64,000 bases of DNA from Vibrionales bacterium SWAT-3 (GCA_000169995.1 AAZW01000002.1:62001-126000), one strand, 5' to 3'. Shown: positions 47,902 to 58,265, numbered from the stretch's first letter. Notes: generated by a model from the letters alone, not told the origin. Program-made: numbers and translations.

Positions 47902-48155
47902 TAGGATAATCCCATTAATAATTCTTTCTCAATAAGAGATAATTGATGCGTTAAATGCAACGCGACTTTATCAATGGGGATTTATGTAAACCAATTAAGT
48001 TTCTAACTAAACCTATAAATAATAATTATACCTAATCTTATATAAATTTAATTTACGACAATATAAATAATATAATCAAATGGGAAGGCTGAATAACCCA
48101 CCCATTTTTAATCAGAATAAAAGCGCATTAAAAAGGAAGACCAACAATAAATAAT

Positions 48156-49148
48156 TTATTTATCAATTAATGTCATCTGCTCATCTAAGTTCAGTACGGT
48201 TAGTGCATTACTTACGCTGGTTGCTATAACATCAACCACGCCGGTTCTTAGCGCACCTAACAACGCAAGCGGTTTACTGTTTTCGGCGGCAATGGCAATC
48301 ACCTCTGCGATTGGACGAAACTCTTCCAATCCCAAGCCAATAACACGGTCACTCATTACTGTGTTTGCCGCTTTACCGTGAACGTCAAAGAAGTCATAAC
48401 CTGCGAAGTCACCTACCACACCTTGTAGTAACCGAGATTGAACCACCTCGCCAGCGGTAAACCAACCTAGGTCAACCATGTAGCTGTTTTCACTCATGTC
48501 ACCGATACCTACTAGAGCGACGTCTGCCTTTCGAGCGAGATCGAGTGTTTGCTTAACTGTGCTGTTTTCCATGAATGCGGTTTTTTGCGCTTTATTCTCT
48601 GCATAAGCTGGAGCATACAGAGTTTCCGATGAGCCACCGTACTTTTTCGCCAGCTGACGACAAATGTGGTCGGCATTGAACATACCGCCTCTTGGGTGAA
48701 TACCGCCGATACCACACACGAACTTACAATCACGAGGGGTAATTACCCCTGTGTGGTGTGCAACAGACGATACGTTACGACCTTGACCTACTGTTACAAC
48801 CATACCGTTTTTTAATGTACTGGTTAGATAGTTAGATACTAAGCCGGCAACTTGAAGACGTTGCTGTTCTTCATTCGGTTGATCCAGAGCGACAAGTGCA
48901 CGCTTAACACCAAAGCGTTCAATTAAGCGTTGCTCGATCTTGGCGCTGAATACAGGGTGGTACTTAACGGTTATCTCAACAATACCTTCATCACGGGCTT
49001 GCTTGAGCATACGACCAACCTTTGCACGAGAGATAGAGAACTTTTTCGAGATCTCTTCTTGGGTGGCACCGTCCTGATAATAAGCAACCGCGACTTCAGT
49101 CAGGAGATCAGTGTTTTCTTCGGAAACATCTTGGATATTCTTACTCAT
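48156..49148 (-). CDS. SorC/DeoR-type sugar-responsive transcription regulator
   Basis: The 330-residue protein has an N-terminal helix-turn-helix (ATQEEISKKFSISRAKVGRMLKQAR, about residues 28-52, shown in part) and a C-terminal sugar-binding domain of the SorC family (VVTVGQGRNVSSVAHHT, VCGIGGIHPRGG, DVALVGIGDMSENSYM). Phosphorylated sugars are usual effectors. It is divergent from talB-tktA, and the spacer holds repeated palindromes likely to be its binding sites. So it probably controls the pentose phosphate genes. Confidence 0.92.
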   Translation of the reverse strand: MSKNIQDVSEENTDLLTEVAVAYYQDGATQEEISKKFSISRAKVGRMLKQARDEGIVEITVKYHPVFSAKIEQRLIERFGVKRALVALDQPNEEQQRLQVAGLVSNYLTSTLKNGMVVTVGQGRNVSSVAHHTGVITPRDCKFVCGIGGIHPRGGMFNADHICRQLAKKYGGSSETLYAPAYAENKAQKTAFMENSTVKQTLDLARKADVALVGIGDMSENSYMVDLGWFTAGEVVQSRLLQGVVGDFAGYDFFDVHGKAANTVMSDRVIGLGLEEFRPIAEVIAIAAENSKPLALLGALRTGVVDVIATSVSNALTVLNLDEQMTLIDK

Positions 49149-49191
49149 ATACCACTCAACCTATATTTAACAATTATTTTACCTGCTTGAA

Positions 49192-49203
49192 GAACAAATG
49201 TTC
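49192..49203. promoter_or_regulatory. Palindromic site 1, GAACAAATGTTC
   Basis: The site is an inverted repeat GAACA-AA-TGTTC, 43 bases upstream of the sorC-type gene start. It is the reference for the related sites at 49258-49269, 49452-49463 and 49465-49476. Confidence 0.6.
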
Positions 49204-49257
49204 GATGGCTAAGCAAGTGATACACAAGTTTACACCCTGAACATATGTAACAACAAG

Positions 49258-49269
49258 GAACATTTGTTC
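49258..49269. promoter_or_regulatory. Palindromic site 2, GAACATTTGTTC
   Basis: This is the exact reverse complement of site 1. A related half-site, GAACATATGTAA, lies at 49239-49250. Confidence 0.6.
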
Positions 49270-49451
49270 AAGGTGATAGCCATGGTTTTATTGTTGATTA
49301 ATTCGCCTCACTCCGCGTATTAAACGTTTGCTTGCATAGCCCATGATTACTAGAGCGAAATATATTTGACTGAAGTCACCATACCGCACTATTTATCGTT
49401 GACTTTGGTGCTAGATCGGATAAATATGGCTACATCATTTACTCATCGAGC

Positions 49452-49476
49452 GATCAAATGTTCTGTACAAATGTTC
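49452..49476. promoter_or_regulatory. Palindromic sites 3 and 4, tandem on the talB side
   Basis: GATCAAATGTTC (49452-49463) and GTACAAATGTTC (49465-49476) share CAAATGTTC with site 1 and lie 13 bases apart start to start. They are about 130 bases before talB. Together with sites 1 and 2 they suggest cooperative binding of an oligomeric regulator. Confidence 0.55.
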
Positions 49477-49606
49477 GTTCGAAGAAAAATTTAAATTAAT
49501 GTAAGTTTGGCTCACTGGAAACTCCACTGAGAACTTCATTAGTTAGCTTGCAAATGCCCACATCTCTCTTCTCACGAGATGTAATGCGATAGATAGGATG
49601 ATCAAA

Positions 49607-50557
49607 ATGAGCAACAAATTAGAGCAACTTCGTAAACTAACGACAGTAGTAGCAGACACTGGTGAAATTGATGCAATCAAAAAGTACCAGCCAGAAGACG
49701 CAACAACTAACCCTTCTCTGATTCTTAAAGCGGCTCAAATCGAAGAGTATGCGCCACTTATCGATGCTTCAATCGAATACGCTAAAGCGCAAAGCGCTGA
49801 TAAAGCTCAACAAGTCCAAGACACTTGTGACATGCTTGCAGTAAACATCGGTAAAGAAATCCTAAAAACAATCCCTGGCCGTATCTCTACTGAAGTAGAT
49901 GCTCGTCTTTCTTACGATACAGAAGGCAGCGTTGCTAAAGCACGTCAGCTTGTAAAAATGTACAACGACGCAGGCATCACTAACGATCGCATCCTAATCA
50001 AACTAGCTTCAACTTGGGAAGGTATCCGCGCTGCTGAAATCCTAGAGAAAGAAGGCATCAACTGTAACCTAACGCTTCTATTCTCTTTCGCACAAGCTCG
50101 TGCATGTGCTGAAGCTGGCGTATTCCTAATCTCTCCATTCGTTGGTCGCATCATGGACTGGTACAAAGCGAAAGAAGGTCGCGACTTCGAAGCATCTGAA
50201 GATCCAGGCGTAATCTCAGTAACTGACATCTACAACTACTACAAAGAGCACGGCTACAACACGGTTGTTATGGGCGCAAGCTTCCGTAACATCGGCGAGA
50301 TCCTAGAACTTGCTGGTTGTGACCGTCTAACTATCGCTCCTGCTCTTCTAGCTGAATTAGAAGCAGCTGAAGGTGACGTTGTAGAGAAGCTAGTTGACTC
50401 TAAAGGCTCTAAAGAGCGTCCTGCTCCAATGACTCACGCTGAGTTCCTATGGGAGCATAACCTAGATGCAATGGCAGTTGAGAAAGTTGCAGAAGGTATC
50501 CGCAACTTCGCAGTTGACCAAGGCAAACTAGAAGACATGATCGCAGCTAAGCTGTAA
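49607..50557 (+). CDS. talB: Transaldolase
   Basis: The 316-residue enzyme of the non-oxidative pentose phosphate pathway moves dihydroxyacetone units between sugars. Family marks: [13 protein letters not shown], the Schiff-base Lys in [43 protein letters not shown] (pieces), and VMGASFRN. The start at 49607 ([10 protein letters not shown]) is the usual one; the three-residue extension from 49598 is rejected. Strong codon bias suggests high expression. It is followed by a terminator and then tktA. Confidence 0.96.
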   Translation: MSNKLEQLRKLTTVVADTGEIDAIKKYQPEDATTNPSLILKAAQIEEYAPLIDASIEYAKAQSADKAQQVQDTCDMLAVNIGKEILKTIPGRISTEVDARLSYDTEGSVAKARQLVKMYNDAGITNDRILIKLASTWEGIRAAEILEKEGINCNLTLLFSFAQARACAEAGVFLISPFVGRIMDWYKAKEGRDFEASEDPGVISVTDIYNYYKEHGYNTVVMGASFRNIGEILELAGCDRLTIAPALLAELEAAEGDVVEKLVDSKGSKERPAPMTHAEFLWEHNLDAMAVEKVAEGIRNFAVDQGKLEDMIAAKL

Positions 50558-50570
50558 TCACACAGAATTA

Positions 50571-50599
50571 AAAAAGGGGAACGTTTGCGTTCCCCTTTC
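50571..50599 (+). terminator. Terminator or attenuator between talB and tktA
   Basis: AAAGGGGAACG and CGTTCCCCTTT pair perfectly around TTTG. It is strong, so tktA may depend on read-through or its own promoter in the 40 bases that follow. Confidence 0.88.
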
Positions 50600-50635
50600 A
50601 ATTTCCAATCCAATATTTAAACACTGGTAGTTATT

Positions 50636-52627
50636 ATGGACCGTAAAAATCTAGCTAATGCTATTCGTGCCCTAAGCATGGACGGCGTACAACAAGCAAA
50701 CTCTGGCCACCCAGGCGCACCTATGGGTATGGCTGACATCGCTGAAGTTCTTTGGCGTGATCACCTGAACCACAACCCGTCAAACCCAGAGTGGGCTGAC
50801 CGCGACCGTTTCGTTCTTTCAAACGGCCACGGCTCTATGCTGATTTACTCTCTGCTTCACCTAGCAGGTTACGAGCTATCAATCGAAGACCTCAAGAACT
50901 TCCGTCAACTGCACTCTAAGACTCCAGGTCACCCAGAGTACGGTTACGCACCGGGTATCGAAACAACAACTGGTCCACTAGGCCAAGGTATCACTAACGC
51001 TGTTGGTATGGCGCTTGCTGAGAAAACTCTTGCAGCACAATTCAACAAAGAAGGCCACGACATCGTTGACCACTTCACTTATGCATTCATGGGTGACGGC
51101 TGTCTGATGGAAGGTATCTCTCACGAAGCATGTTCTCTAGCAGTTACGCTAGGTCTTGGTAAGCTTATCGCTTTCTGGGATGACAACGGCATCTCTATCG
51201 ATGGTGAAGTTGAAGGTTGGTTCTCTGACGATACTCCTAAGCGTTTTGAAGCTTACGGCTGGCACGTAATCCCAGCAGTAGACGGTCACAACGCTGAAGC
51301 GATCAACGCAGCAATTGAAGCAGCTAAAGCAGACCCACGCCCTACTCTAATCTGTACTAAGACTATCATCGGTTTTGGTTCTCCAAACAAATCTGGTTCA
51401 CACGACTGTCACGGTGCACCACTAGGCGCTGAAGAAATTGCAGCTACACGTAAAGAACTTGGTTGGGAGCACGGTCCTTTTGAAATTCCGTCGGAAGTTT
51501 ACGCAGAATGGGATGCGAAAGAAGCAGGCGCAGCTAAGGAAGCAGCGTGGAACGAGAAACTTGCAGCTTATGAAGCAGCACACCCTGAGCTGGCAGCTGA
51601 ATTCAAACGCCGCGTAAACGGTGAACTTCCTGCACAGTGGGAAGAGAAAGCAAACCAAATCATTGCTGATCTTCAAGCTAACCCAGCAAACATCGCATCA
51701 CGTAAAGCGTCTCAAAACGCACTAGAAGCGTTCGGTGCTATGCTACCTGAATTCCTAGGCGGATCTGCTGACCTTGCACCTTCTAACCTAACTATGTGGT
51801 CTGGTTCTAAGTCTGTTTCTGCTGAAGATCCAGCGGGTAACTACATCCACTACGGTGTACGTGAATTCGGTATGACAGCGATCATGAACGGTATCGCTCT
51901 GCACGGTGGTTTCGTACCATACGGCGCAACGTTCCTAATGTTTATGGAATACGCTCGTAACGCAATGCGTATGGCTGCTCTGATGAAAATTCAGAACATC
52001 CAAGTTTACACGCACGACTCTATCGGTCTTGGCGAAGATGGTCCAACTCACCAGCCAGTTGAGCAAATCGCATCTCTACGTCTAACTCCAAACATGAGCA
52101 CATGGCGCCCATGTGACCAAGTTGAGTCTGCAGTAGCTTGGAAACTGGCTATCGAACGTAAAGACGGTCCAACGTCTCTAATCTTCTCTCGTCAAAACCT
52201 TGCACAGCAAGAGCGTAGTGAAGAGCAAGTAGCTAACATCGCGAAGGGTGGTTACATCCTGAAAGATTGTGAAGGCAAGCCAGAGCTAATCCTTATCGCG
52301 ACAGGTTCTGAAGTTGAGCTGGCGGTTAACGCTGCGGCTGAACTGACAGCTGAAGGTAAGAAGGTACGCGTAGTATCTATGCCTGCAACTGACGCTTTCG
52401 ACAAGCAAGACGCTGAGTACCGTGAATCTGTACTTCCATCTGACGTAACAGCTCGTATCGCTGTAGAAGCTGGCATCGCTGACTTCTGGTACAAGTACGT
52501 TGGCTTCGGTGGCAAGATCATCGGTATGACAACGTTCGGCGAATCTGCACCAGCAGGTGAGCTATTCAAGATGTTCGGTTTCACTACTGAAAACGTAGTA
52601 AACACAGCGAAAGAGCTTCTAGCTTAA
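50636..52627 (+). CDS. tktA: Transketolase
   Basis: The 663-residue thiamine-diphosphate enzyme moves two-carbon units between sugar phosphates. Family marks include [19 protein letters not shown], the ThDP motif [32 protein letters not shown] (in pieces), and the second-half [18 protein letters not shown]. Codon bias is strong. It pairs with talB, as in other vibrios, with a SorC-type regulator next to them. Confidence 0.96.
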   Translation: MDRKNLANAIRALSMDGVQQANSGHPGAPMGMADIAEVLWRDHLNHNPSNPEWADRDRFVLSNGHGSMLIYSLLHLAGYELSIEDLKNFRQLHSKTPGHPEYGYAPGIETTTGPLGQGITNAVGMALAEKTLAAQFNKEGHDIVDHFTYAFMGDGCLMEGISHEACSLAVTLGLGKLIAFWDDNGISIDGEVEGWFSDDTPKRFEAYGWHVIPAVDGHNAEAINAAIEAAKADPRPTLICTKTIIGFGSPNKSGSHDCHGAPLGAEEIAATRKELGWEHGPFEIPSEVYAEWDAKEAGAAKEAAWNEKLAAYEAAHPELAAEFKRRVNGELPAQWEEKANQIIADLQANPANIASRKASQNALEAFGAMLPEFLGGSADLAPSNLTMWSGSKSVSAEDPAGNYIHYGVREFGMTAIMNGIALHGGFVPYGATFLMFMEYARNAMRMAALMKIQNIQVYTHDSIGLGEDGPTHQPVEQIASLRLTPNMSTWRPCDQVESAVAWKLAIERKDGPTSLIFSRQNLAQQERSEEQVANIAKGGYILKDCEGKPELILIATGSEVELAVNAAAELTAEGKKVRVVSMPATDAFDKQDAEYRESVLPSDVTARIAVEAGIADFWYKYVGFGGKIIGMTTFGESAPAGELFKMFGFTTENVVNTAKELLA

Positions 52628-52670
52628 TCTTGATTCAATTGTCTCACCTTGAAATAGGTTGATGCATACT

Positions 52671-52702
52671 AAAAGCCCTACATTTTCATGTAGGGCTTTT
52701 TT
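52671..52702. terminator. Bidirectional terminator after tktA
   Basis: AAAAGCCCTACA and TGTAGGGCTTTT pair perfectly, with more T. It serves both convergent genes. Confidence 0.92.
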
Positions 52703-52720
52703 GTATCTCAGCTTTCACCG

Positions 52721-53374
52721 TTAAAATGTAAACCTTGCCCCCAGACGAAGTGTATTCTGGTTAAGATTTTTACTATAAGTGTGTTCATACCCAGCATCGA
52801 CCGCAAGCCAAGAAAGAACGTCAACCGAACTCACCACACCGAAGTTGTTTAAGCCATGCTTATGCGTGTCAGAATAGCTATAAAATGGTTGCAACGACCA
52901 ACGCTTGTTAATAGAAACAATCGCCCCAGCCTCACCAATGAGGCCTTCATCGTAGTTTTTGATGGTCTCTCTATCACACGGACCGAGGATGGTGTCATTT
53001 CGGCACGAGGAACGCCTTTGTGGTCTAACCCAATTTACCCCGCCAGAGGCATAAAGCTCAACCTGTGGAGTGATGGGCTGATACCAGCCCAACTGAATAG
53101 ACAAATCAGACAGTGTCGTTGAAGAGCGTGTGGTTGCTGACGAGTCGAAGCCGACGAAGAAAGTATCGTTTAAGGCATAGTTCCCACCGACATAGCCACC
53201 GTAAAGCTGCTTACTCCCCGAGTTATTGTAAGCACCATCAAAGTAATCTTGAAAACCATCGTCGCTCACCCTCGTATTCTGATATCCCGTATAGAGATAA
53301 TTTGATCCTTTAGAGGCTATACAAGGAACACTAATAAAACTTAAGCAAATGGTGGTAACAATAAGGGGGCGCAT
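52721..53374 (-). CDS. Hypothetical outer-membrane barrel protein
   Basis: The 217-residue product has a signal peptide (MRPLIVTTICLSFISVPCIAS) and alternating strands with Tyr, Trp, Gly and Asn, ending TLRLGARFTF with a terminal Phe, as in outer-membrane barrels. Cys in RSSCRNDTILGPCDRE may form a loop disulfide. The start at 53374 is chosen because the signal peptide begins there, not at 53425. No function is recognised. Confidence 0.72.
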   Translation of the reverse strand: MRPLIVTTICLSFISVPCIASKGSNYLYTGYQNTRVSDDGFQDYFDGAYNNSGSKQLYGGYVGGNYALNDTFFVGFDSSATTRSSTTLSDLSIQLGWYQPITPQVELYASGGVNWVRPQRRSSCRNDTILGPCDRETIKNYDEGLIGEAGAIVSINKRWSLQPFYSYSDTHKHGLNNFGVVSSVDVLSWLAVDAGYEHTYSKNLNQNTLRLGARFTF

Positions 53375-53481
53375 GCTGATGCTCTGTCTTTTGATTGGAA
53401 TATGAGAAGTGTAACTTAACCTCAATTGAACGATGTTTTATTTTTGTTTCAAAGCTTTTCTAACCTTCACGTCACCTACAA

Positions 53482-53510
53482 AAAAGCCCTGCACATCATG
53501 CAAGGCTTTC
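53482..53510 (-). terminator. Intrinsic terminator after the chemoreceptor gene
   Basis: On the minus strand AAAGCCTTGCA pairs with TGCAGGGCTTT around a short loop, followed by TTTT. Confidence 0.85.
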
Positions 53511-55013
53511 TTATATTTTTTCATAAAGTTATTTAAGGTCGCTACTTTTCTTCAAAACGTTTAGCTAACTGATAGAACTCGTTTACTTGTTCTTTAAGCT
53601 CGGTCGAATGATCCTTCACTGAGTGAGTAGCAACTAGATTCTGCTCTGCTGTCGACGCGATAGATTGCATGTGAAGATTCACCTCACTCGAAAGAGTACG
53701 CTGCTTATGGGCTGAGTTTTCTACCGACTGCATCAACTCGTTCATAGATTGCATTAGGTTTTCAACTTCAGATAAACGCTCTGCGCTCACCTTCGCCACA
53801 TCACCGCACGCATCGGTCTGCTCTCTGTTCGCCAAGATGTCTTTCTGCCAACCTTCAATGGTTGTGAGCATGGTTTCGATGCTCTCTTTGATCTGTACGG
53901 TCGCGTTCGAGGTACGCCCAGACAGCGCACGTACTTCATCAGCCACTACGGCAAAGCCTCGACCTTGCTCACCCGCTCTCGCCGCTTCAATTGCTGCGTT
54001 GAGCGCCAGCAGGTTGGTTTGCTCCGCAATGCCACCAATCTCTTCCATTATCTTACTGACACTTTGCGCTTGATCGCTCAATTGATAAGTAGTTTGTGTC
54101 GCTTTCTCAGCTTGTGAGGCTAGATTCTCAAGGTTTCGATGAGTTTGGTTAATGCTCTCTTTAGCGCCAGCACAAGTCTCTAGAGTCACATCGACAATCT
54201 GATGCGCTTCTTCTGTGCGTGACGAAACTTCATTCGCGGTTAATTCAACCTCTTCAGTTGCCTCACGTACTTGCAGAATGTCTTTGGTTTGTTGATCTAA
54301 CGCTTCAGACACTTCAAACGACGTAGCATTAAGATTGTCAGCCAAATCTTGCAATGGTTTCGCTGAGTCAGTCATTCGACCTAATACAGTGCGTATACGA
54401 GCAGACAACAATTTTAAGTGGAAATCAGCTACAGAAAACTTGCTGTTCCCTGAATAAACTAGGCGGCTCAAACTATCGAACTTTGATTGCAGTTTTTTCA
54501 GCTGTAAAGGTGTGTCGATGAGTTCTTGGCGGAACAACAATGCAAGAGCAGAAACGGGTAGTAAACTCAGAAGCCATTGGGAAACTTGCCCTACTTCGAC
54601 AAGGTTTGAAATCAGCGGTGCAGCCAGAGAGCCCAGCAACACAGCATAACGAACACTATCACTGATCTGTAATGACCATTGGCGACCAGATTTCTCAGCC
54701 TTCAATAAACCTTGGTATGCTTTATCGGCAACTTGTACCCATTCGTTTTTAGGCTTCACACGTACCGATTGGTAACCACTCACCTTCCCATTATCGTAAA
54801 TTGGCGTCACATAAGCATCGACCCAATAGTATCCACCCGATTTGGTTTTGTTTTTTACGATACCCCGCCACGCTTTGCCTTGCTTAAGGTTCAACCACAT
54901 ATCGGCAAACGCCGCTTTAGGCATATCGCCATGCCTAACGATATTGTGGTGTTGCCCTAGTAACTCTTGCTGGCTGTATTCTGCGATACGACAAAAAGCA
55001 TCATTACTGTAAG

Positions 55014-55035
55014 GGCTCTTCTCCGCTTAGATGAG
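55014..55035 (+). repeat. Left terminal inverted repeat of the IS
   Basis: Begins GGCTCTTCTCCGC and is the exact complement of the right end at 56340-56361, over 22 bases. Confidence 0.95.
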
Positions 55036-55109
55036 TCTATAAACTAACAATAAAACCGCTAACACATTGATTTACAATCGCTTCCCACCTTATATATCAG
55101 TGTTGTAGT

Positions 55110-56348
55110 TTGTCGTTATTATCTTCCGCTCTATTTAACTTTAAAGGCCAATCCGTACAGTCTGTAACGCTTGAAGAAAGCTCTCATTCAGTACTCGTCA
55201 AGTGCAAGCGAGATAGACGCTGTAAAGTTGTTGATCCTGAGACTGGAGCTCCGCGCACCGTCGACCACTACGTTCACCGTCGCCTGTCGGATTTACCTGT
55301 CAGTGGTCGCCCTTGCGTTATAGAAATTGAATTGGCTCAGACAAGGGATAGGCTCGGCCGAAGGTTGATTGAAGAGGCTGATTTTGTTGATAAGGGGAGT
55401 CGTTATACAAAGAGGTTCTGTCACTTTATTAGTGGACTGTGCCGCTATATGAGCATCCACGCAGTGTCGAAGCATTTAGACATACGCTGGGAAACCGTGA
55501 AAAATATCGATAAAGCATTCCTTCTCTCTACCTTGCCTGCTTTAGAGCCTAAGAAGTTGACCAACCTTGTTCATATTGGCGTTGATGAAGTCGCCAGGGC
55601 TAAAGGCCATGATTATATGACCGTCGTTTATGATCTCGTTTCAGGACAACTTATTTGGGTTGACCATGGGCGGACTTCAAACGTACTCATCAACTTTTTT
55701 GAACAATTATCACCGCAAACGAGAGACGGCATCCAAGCGGTATCAATGGATATGGGGCAATCTTACCAATCAGCAGTGAGAAACGCTCTTCCGAATGCAG
55801 ACATCGTTTTTGACCGGTTTCACGTTATGCAGAACTACTCTCTTCTGATAAGGAAAGAGCGTAATAAAGCGTTTAGGAAAGGAACACATGACGAGAAGAA
55901 AATGCTTAAAGGGACGCTATTTTTACTCCTCAAAAATGCGCCGAAATTAAGCGATAAGCAGTCAGATAGGCTAGATGATTTACTGGAAAGCAATAAAACT
56001 CTTTGTACGATTTATATGCTCAAAGAGCAGCTTCAAGCCTTATGGGATGAACGTAATTTTGACTTGATGATCGCAGCGCTTGATGCGTGGTGCCAGCTTG
56101 CTAAAAAGACGAGGATCTTATCTCTCATCAACTTTGCAGACGCGCTTTGGGAGAGAAGAGTTGGGATCTGCAACTATGCAAAATATAAGCTGACGAATGC
56201 CCGAGTGGAAGCAGGGAATGTATCGATAGGTCTTCTTAGACGGAGAGCCCGAGGAGTAAGGGATACTGATTACTTTAAATTGAAGATTAGACAAACCTCA
56301 ATCCTAGAAACTCACTCTACCATTTATCCGGAAATCAAGCTCATCTAA
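55110..56348 (+). CDS. ISL3-family transposase
   Basis: The 412-residue transposase has the DDE triad visible as Asp159 (GVDEVARAKGHDY), Asp214 (SMDMGQSY) and Glu367 (ARVEAGN). HVMQNYSLLIRKERN-type text between the last two agrees with the family. The start appears to be a TTG at 55110. The stop codon lies within the right inverted repeat. The frame is intact. Confidence 0.93.
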   Translation: MSLLSSALFNFKGQSVQSVTLEESSHSVLVKCKRDRRCKVVDPETGAPRTVDHYVHRRLSDLPVSGRPCVIEIELAQTRDRLGRRLIEEADFVDKGSRYTKRFCHFISGLCRYMSIHAVSKHLDIRWETVKNIDKAFLLSTLPALEPKKLTNLVHIGVDEVARAKGHDYMTVVYDLVSGQLIWVDHGRTSNVLINFFEQLSPQTRDGIQAVSMDMGQSYQSAVRNALPNADIVFDRFHVMQNYSLLIRKERNKAFRKGTHDEKKMLKGTLFLLLKNAPKLSDKQSDRLDDLLESNKTLCTIYMLKEQLQALWDERNFDLMIAALDAWCQLAKKTRILSLINFADALWERRVGICNYAKYKLTNARVEAGNVSIGLLRRRARGVRDTDYFKLKIRQTSILETHSTIYPEIKLI

Positions 56349-56361
56349 GCGGAGAAGAGCC
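56340..56361 (-). repeat. Right terminal inverted repeat of the IS
   Basis: Ends AAGCGGAGAAGAGCC and contains the transposase stop codon. It is followed by the second CTGTAAG. Confidence 0.95.
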
Positions 56362-56625
56362 CTGTAAGTAATCACGCCTTTGAGGTCCGTCGTTGATACT
56401 AGTTGTTCGTGTTCGCTGAGTAACGTTTCACGAGATAGAGAAGATGAGCTGACAGTCATTATTATTAACTTTGGTTAATTATTATTTTAGGCGAGGAATA
56501 TATACAATTATTAAAGTTATGACAAAATGTGAACGTCACATTTTGCGTAAATGCCTGCTATTCATACGAATTTAAGCTAGTTACCTCACATAGCTGCAAT
56601 TTTGTACTAAACGTCCTACTCTCGG

Positions 56626-57093
56626 TTACGCCTCTTCTAAATTCAATTCAGTACTAAACTTCACCGTTCTCATAGATACTGAAGTGTGGAACTTACGAAT
56701 GTTAAGATCTTTGCGTAGTACTCGCTCAACAAAGTCTTCGTAGGCTTGGATGTCTTTAACAGTCACGATAAGCATAAAGTCATAACTGCCTGAGATCTGA
56801 TAACACTGCGTAACTTCTGTAGCCTTCGAGATAGAATGGCGAAAAATTTGATAAATATCGCCTCTATCTCGCTCCATTTCGACAGACACGACCAAAGTCA
56901 TCTTATGACCAGCAAGCTCAGGGTTAATAATAGATACATCGCCTACGATCACTCCCTCCTCTCTCAAACGTTTTACACGCTTTAAACACGCAGGCGGTGA
57001 CAAACCAACAAGCTCGGCCAATGCTAAATTGGGAATACGATTATTCTTTTGAAGTTGGATAAGAATGCTTCTATCTATGCGGTCGATTTCCAT
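56626..57093 (-). CDS. Lrp/AsnC-family regulator
   Basis: The 155-residue protein has the family N-terminus IDRIDRSILIQLQKNNRIPNLALAELVGLSPPACLKRVKRL (in part), an HTH, and a C-terminal RAM domain (about 65-150) that binds amino acids. It is divergent from a Gate-domain membrane protein gene 142 bases away, so that gene is a likely target. Confidence 0.93.
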   Translation of the reverse strand: MEIDRIDRSILIQLQKNNRIPNLALAELVGLSPPACLKRVKRLREEGVIVGDVSIINPELAGHKMTLVVSVEMERDRGDIYQIFRHSISKATEVTQCYQISGSYDFMLIVTVKDIQAYEDFVERVLRKDLNIRKFHTSVSMRTVKFSTELNLEEA

Positions 57094-57234
57094 AATTTCT
57101 CAAATCTATTATTTATTGATTAATAATTTCTCAATTAAAGGTAACTAAAAAATTATAGCCGAATTTATAACGAGATTTAGAAATCACGATCACAGCAATC
57201 ACGATAAGATCTTCTTAAATCAAACAGTCGCAAC

Positions 57235-58212
57235 ATGGACGTATCAATGAAATCCACTTATCAATTTTTTAAAGAGCTCTTAAAAGAGATTTTCGATGTT
57301 ACCTCAACGCTTTTTCGGATCATGATTCCAATTATCATCGTCATAAAAGTCGTAGAAGAGCTTGGCGGCATAGTGATTCTGAGTGAATGGTTAAGCCCAA
57401 TAATGAAAAGCGTTGGGTTACCAAAAGAGATGGGTCTAGTGTGGGCCACTACCATACTCACAAATATCTACGCTGGCTTAATTATTCTCATCAACTCCGA
57501 TGTTTCTTTAACGGTTGCTCAAGCCTCTGTGTTAGGCAGCATGATGCTGCTCGCTCATTCGCTACCAATCGAAGGCGCAATCGCGAAAAAAGCAGGGGTA
57601 AGCTGGTTTGCCACCTTATCAATCAGAGTCGGCGGCAGCTTGGTATTGGCATGGCTACTGAACCTCAGCTATCAATACGGAGATTTACTCAACTATCCAG
57701 CAACCGTCTTATGGCAGCCGGAAGTATCGTCAGATAACAGTTACATCGGTTGGGCTATCGAACAACTCAAAAACTTTGCAGTGATATTCATGGTGATTTC
57801 AGCACTGCTACTGTTACTTAAAGTTTTAAAGGTTCTTGGCATCGAGAAGTTAATGGCTCTGCTGCTACGACCATTTTTAAGACTACTAGGCATTAGCAAA
57901 GATGCGACCAATCTAACCATCATAGGGATCACGCTCGGTCTTTCGTTCGGAGGAGGTCTATTGATCAACGAAGCAAAGAAAGGACATATAGCCGCAAGAG
58001 ACGTTTTTACCGCCATTATGCTACTCAACCTGCTCCACAGTTTGATTGAAGACACCTTGTTGATCTTACTGATCGGGGCTGATTTTTACACCATATTCTG
58101 GGGAAGAATCGTATTCTCAGTTCTCATCGTCGCTTTAATTTCGCACGCTATTAAACGTGTCAAACCAACGATTTGTGAGCGTTACTTTTATCGCGACGTA
58201 TCCCAATCATAA
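57235..58212 (+). CDS. Gate/nucleoside-recognition domain membrane protein
   Basis: The 325-residue protein has about eight membrane segments and two Gate (nucleoside-recognition) repeats, near residues 25-130 and 185-300. Marks are LTNIYAGLIILIN and GLSFGGGLLINEAKKG. Members are related to the spore maturation and nucleoside carrier families; the substrate here is unknown. The divergent Lrp/AsnC gene suggests an amino-acid-linked control. The start may be 57235 or the ATG 12 bases later; neither has a strong ribosome site. Confidence 0.82.
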   Translation: MDVSMKSTYQFFKELLKEIFDVTSTLFRIMIPIIIVIKVVEELGGIVILSEWLSPIMKSVGLPKEMGLVWATTILTNIYAGLIILINSDVSLTVAQASVLGSMMLLAHSLPIEGAIAKKAGVSWFATLSIRVGGSLVLAWLLNLSYQYGDLLNYPATVLWQPEVSSDNSYIGWAIEQLKNFAVIFMVISALLLLLKVLKVLGIEKLMALLLRPFLRLLGISKDATNLTIIGITLGLSFGGGLLINEAKKGHIAARDVFTAIMLLNLLHSLIEDTLLILLIGADFYTIFWGRIVFSVLIVALISHAIKRVKPTICERYFYRDVSQS

Positions 58213-58241
58213 CAGCAAAAACTCACCTTAAACCTTTTGCA

Positions 58242-58265
58242 AAAGAGCCGGCACACAGGCTCTTT
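58242..58265 (+). terminator. Hairpin after the Gate-domain gene
   Basis: AAAGAGCC and GGCTCTTT pair perfectly around an 8-base loop. The T-run is short, so it is a moderate terminator. The remaining spacer to 58748 is AT-rich with no supported gene. Confidence 0.6.

Larger units (their letters stand above)
55014..56361 (+). mobile_element. Complete ISL3-family insertion sequence, 1348 bp
   Basis: Perfect 22-bp terminal inverted repeats, starting GGCTCTTCTCCGCTTAGATG, bound one transposase gene. The flanks carry a 7-base direct repeat CTGTAAG (55007-55013 and 56362-56368); the family usually makes 8. The element is inserted in the opposite direction to the disrupted chemoreceptor gene. Perfect ends and an intact transposase suggest a recent, possibly active copy. 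Confidence 0.95.
53542..56459 (-). pseudogene. PAS-containing methyl-accepting chemotaxis protein, split by an ISL3-type element
   Basis: Two pieces of one gene flank the IS. The 5' piece (56459-56362) starts MTVSSSLSRETLL and reads TTDLKGVITY; the 3' piece (from 55013 down) reads [22 protein letters not shown] then [14 protein letters not shown], an Aer-type PAS domain. Removing the IS and one copy of the target repeat gives exactly 521 codons. The rest has two membrane segments near residues 150-190 and a full signalling domain ([24 protein letters not shown], in part) for CheA/CheW. An energy or redox sensing role is likely by family. The 3' part alone, from 54924, could still give a 460-residue product without the N-terminal part of PAS. 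Confidence 0.92.

Noticed and set aside
51422..51676. Minus-strand Cys/Phe-rich frame opposite tktA
   Set aside because: It is the reverse of GAA/GCA-rich transketolase codons.
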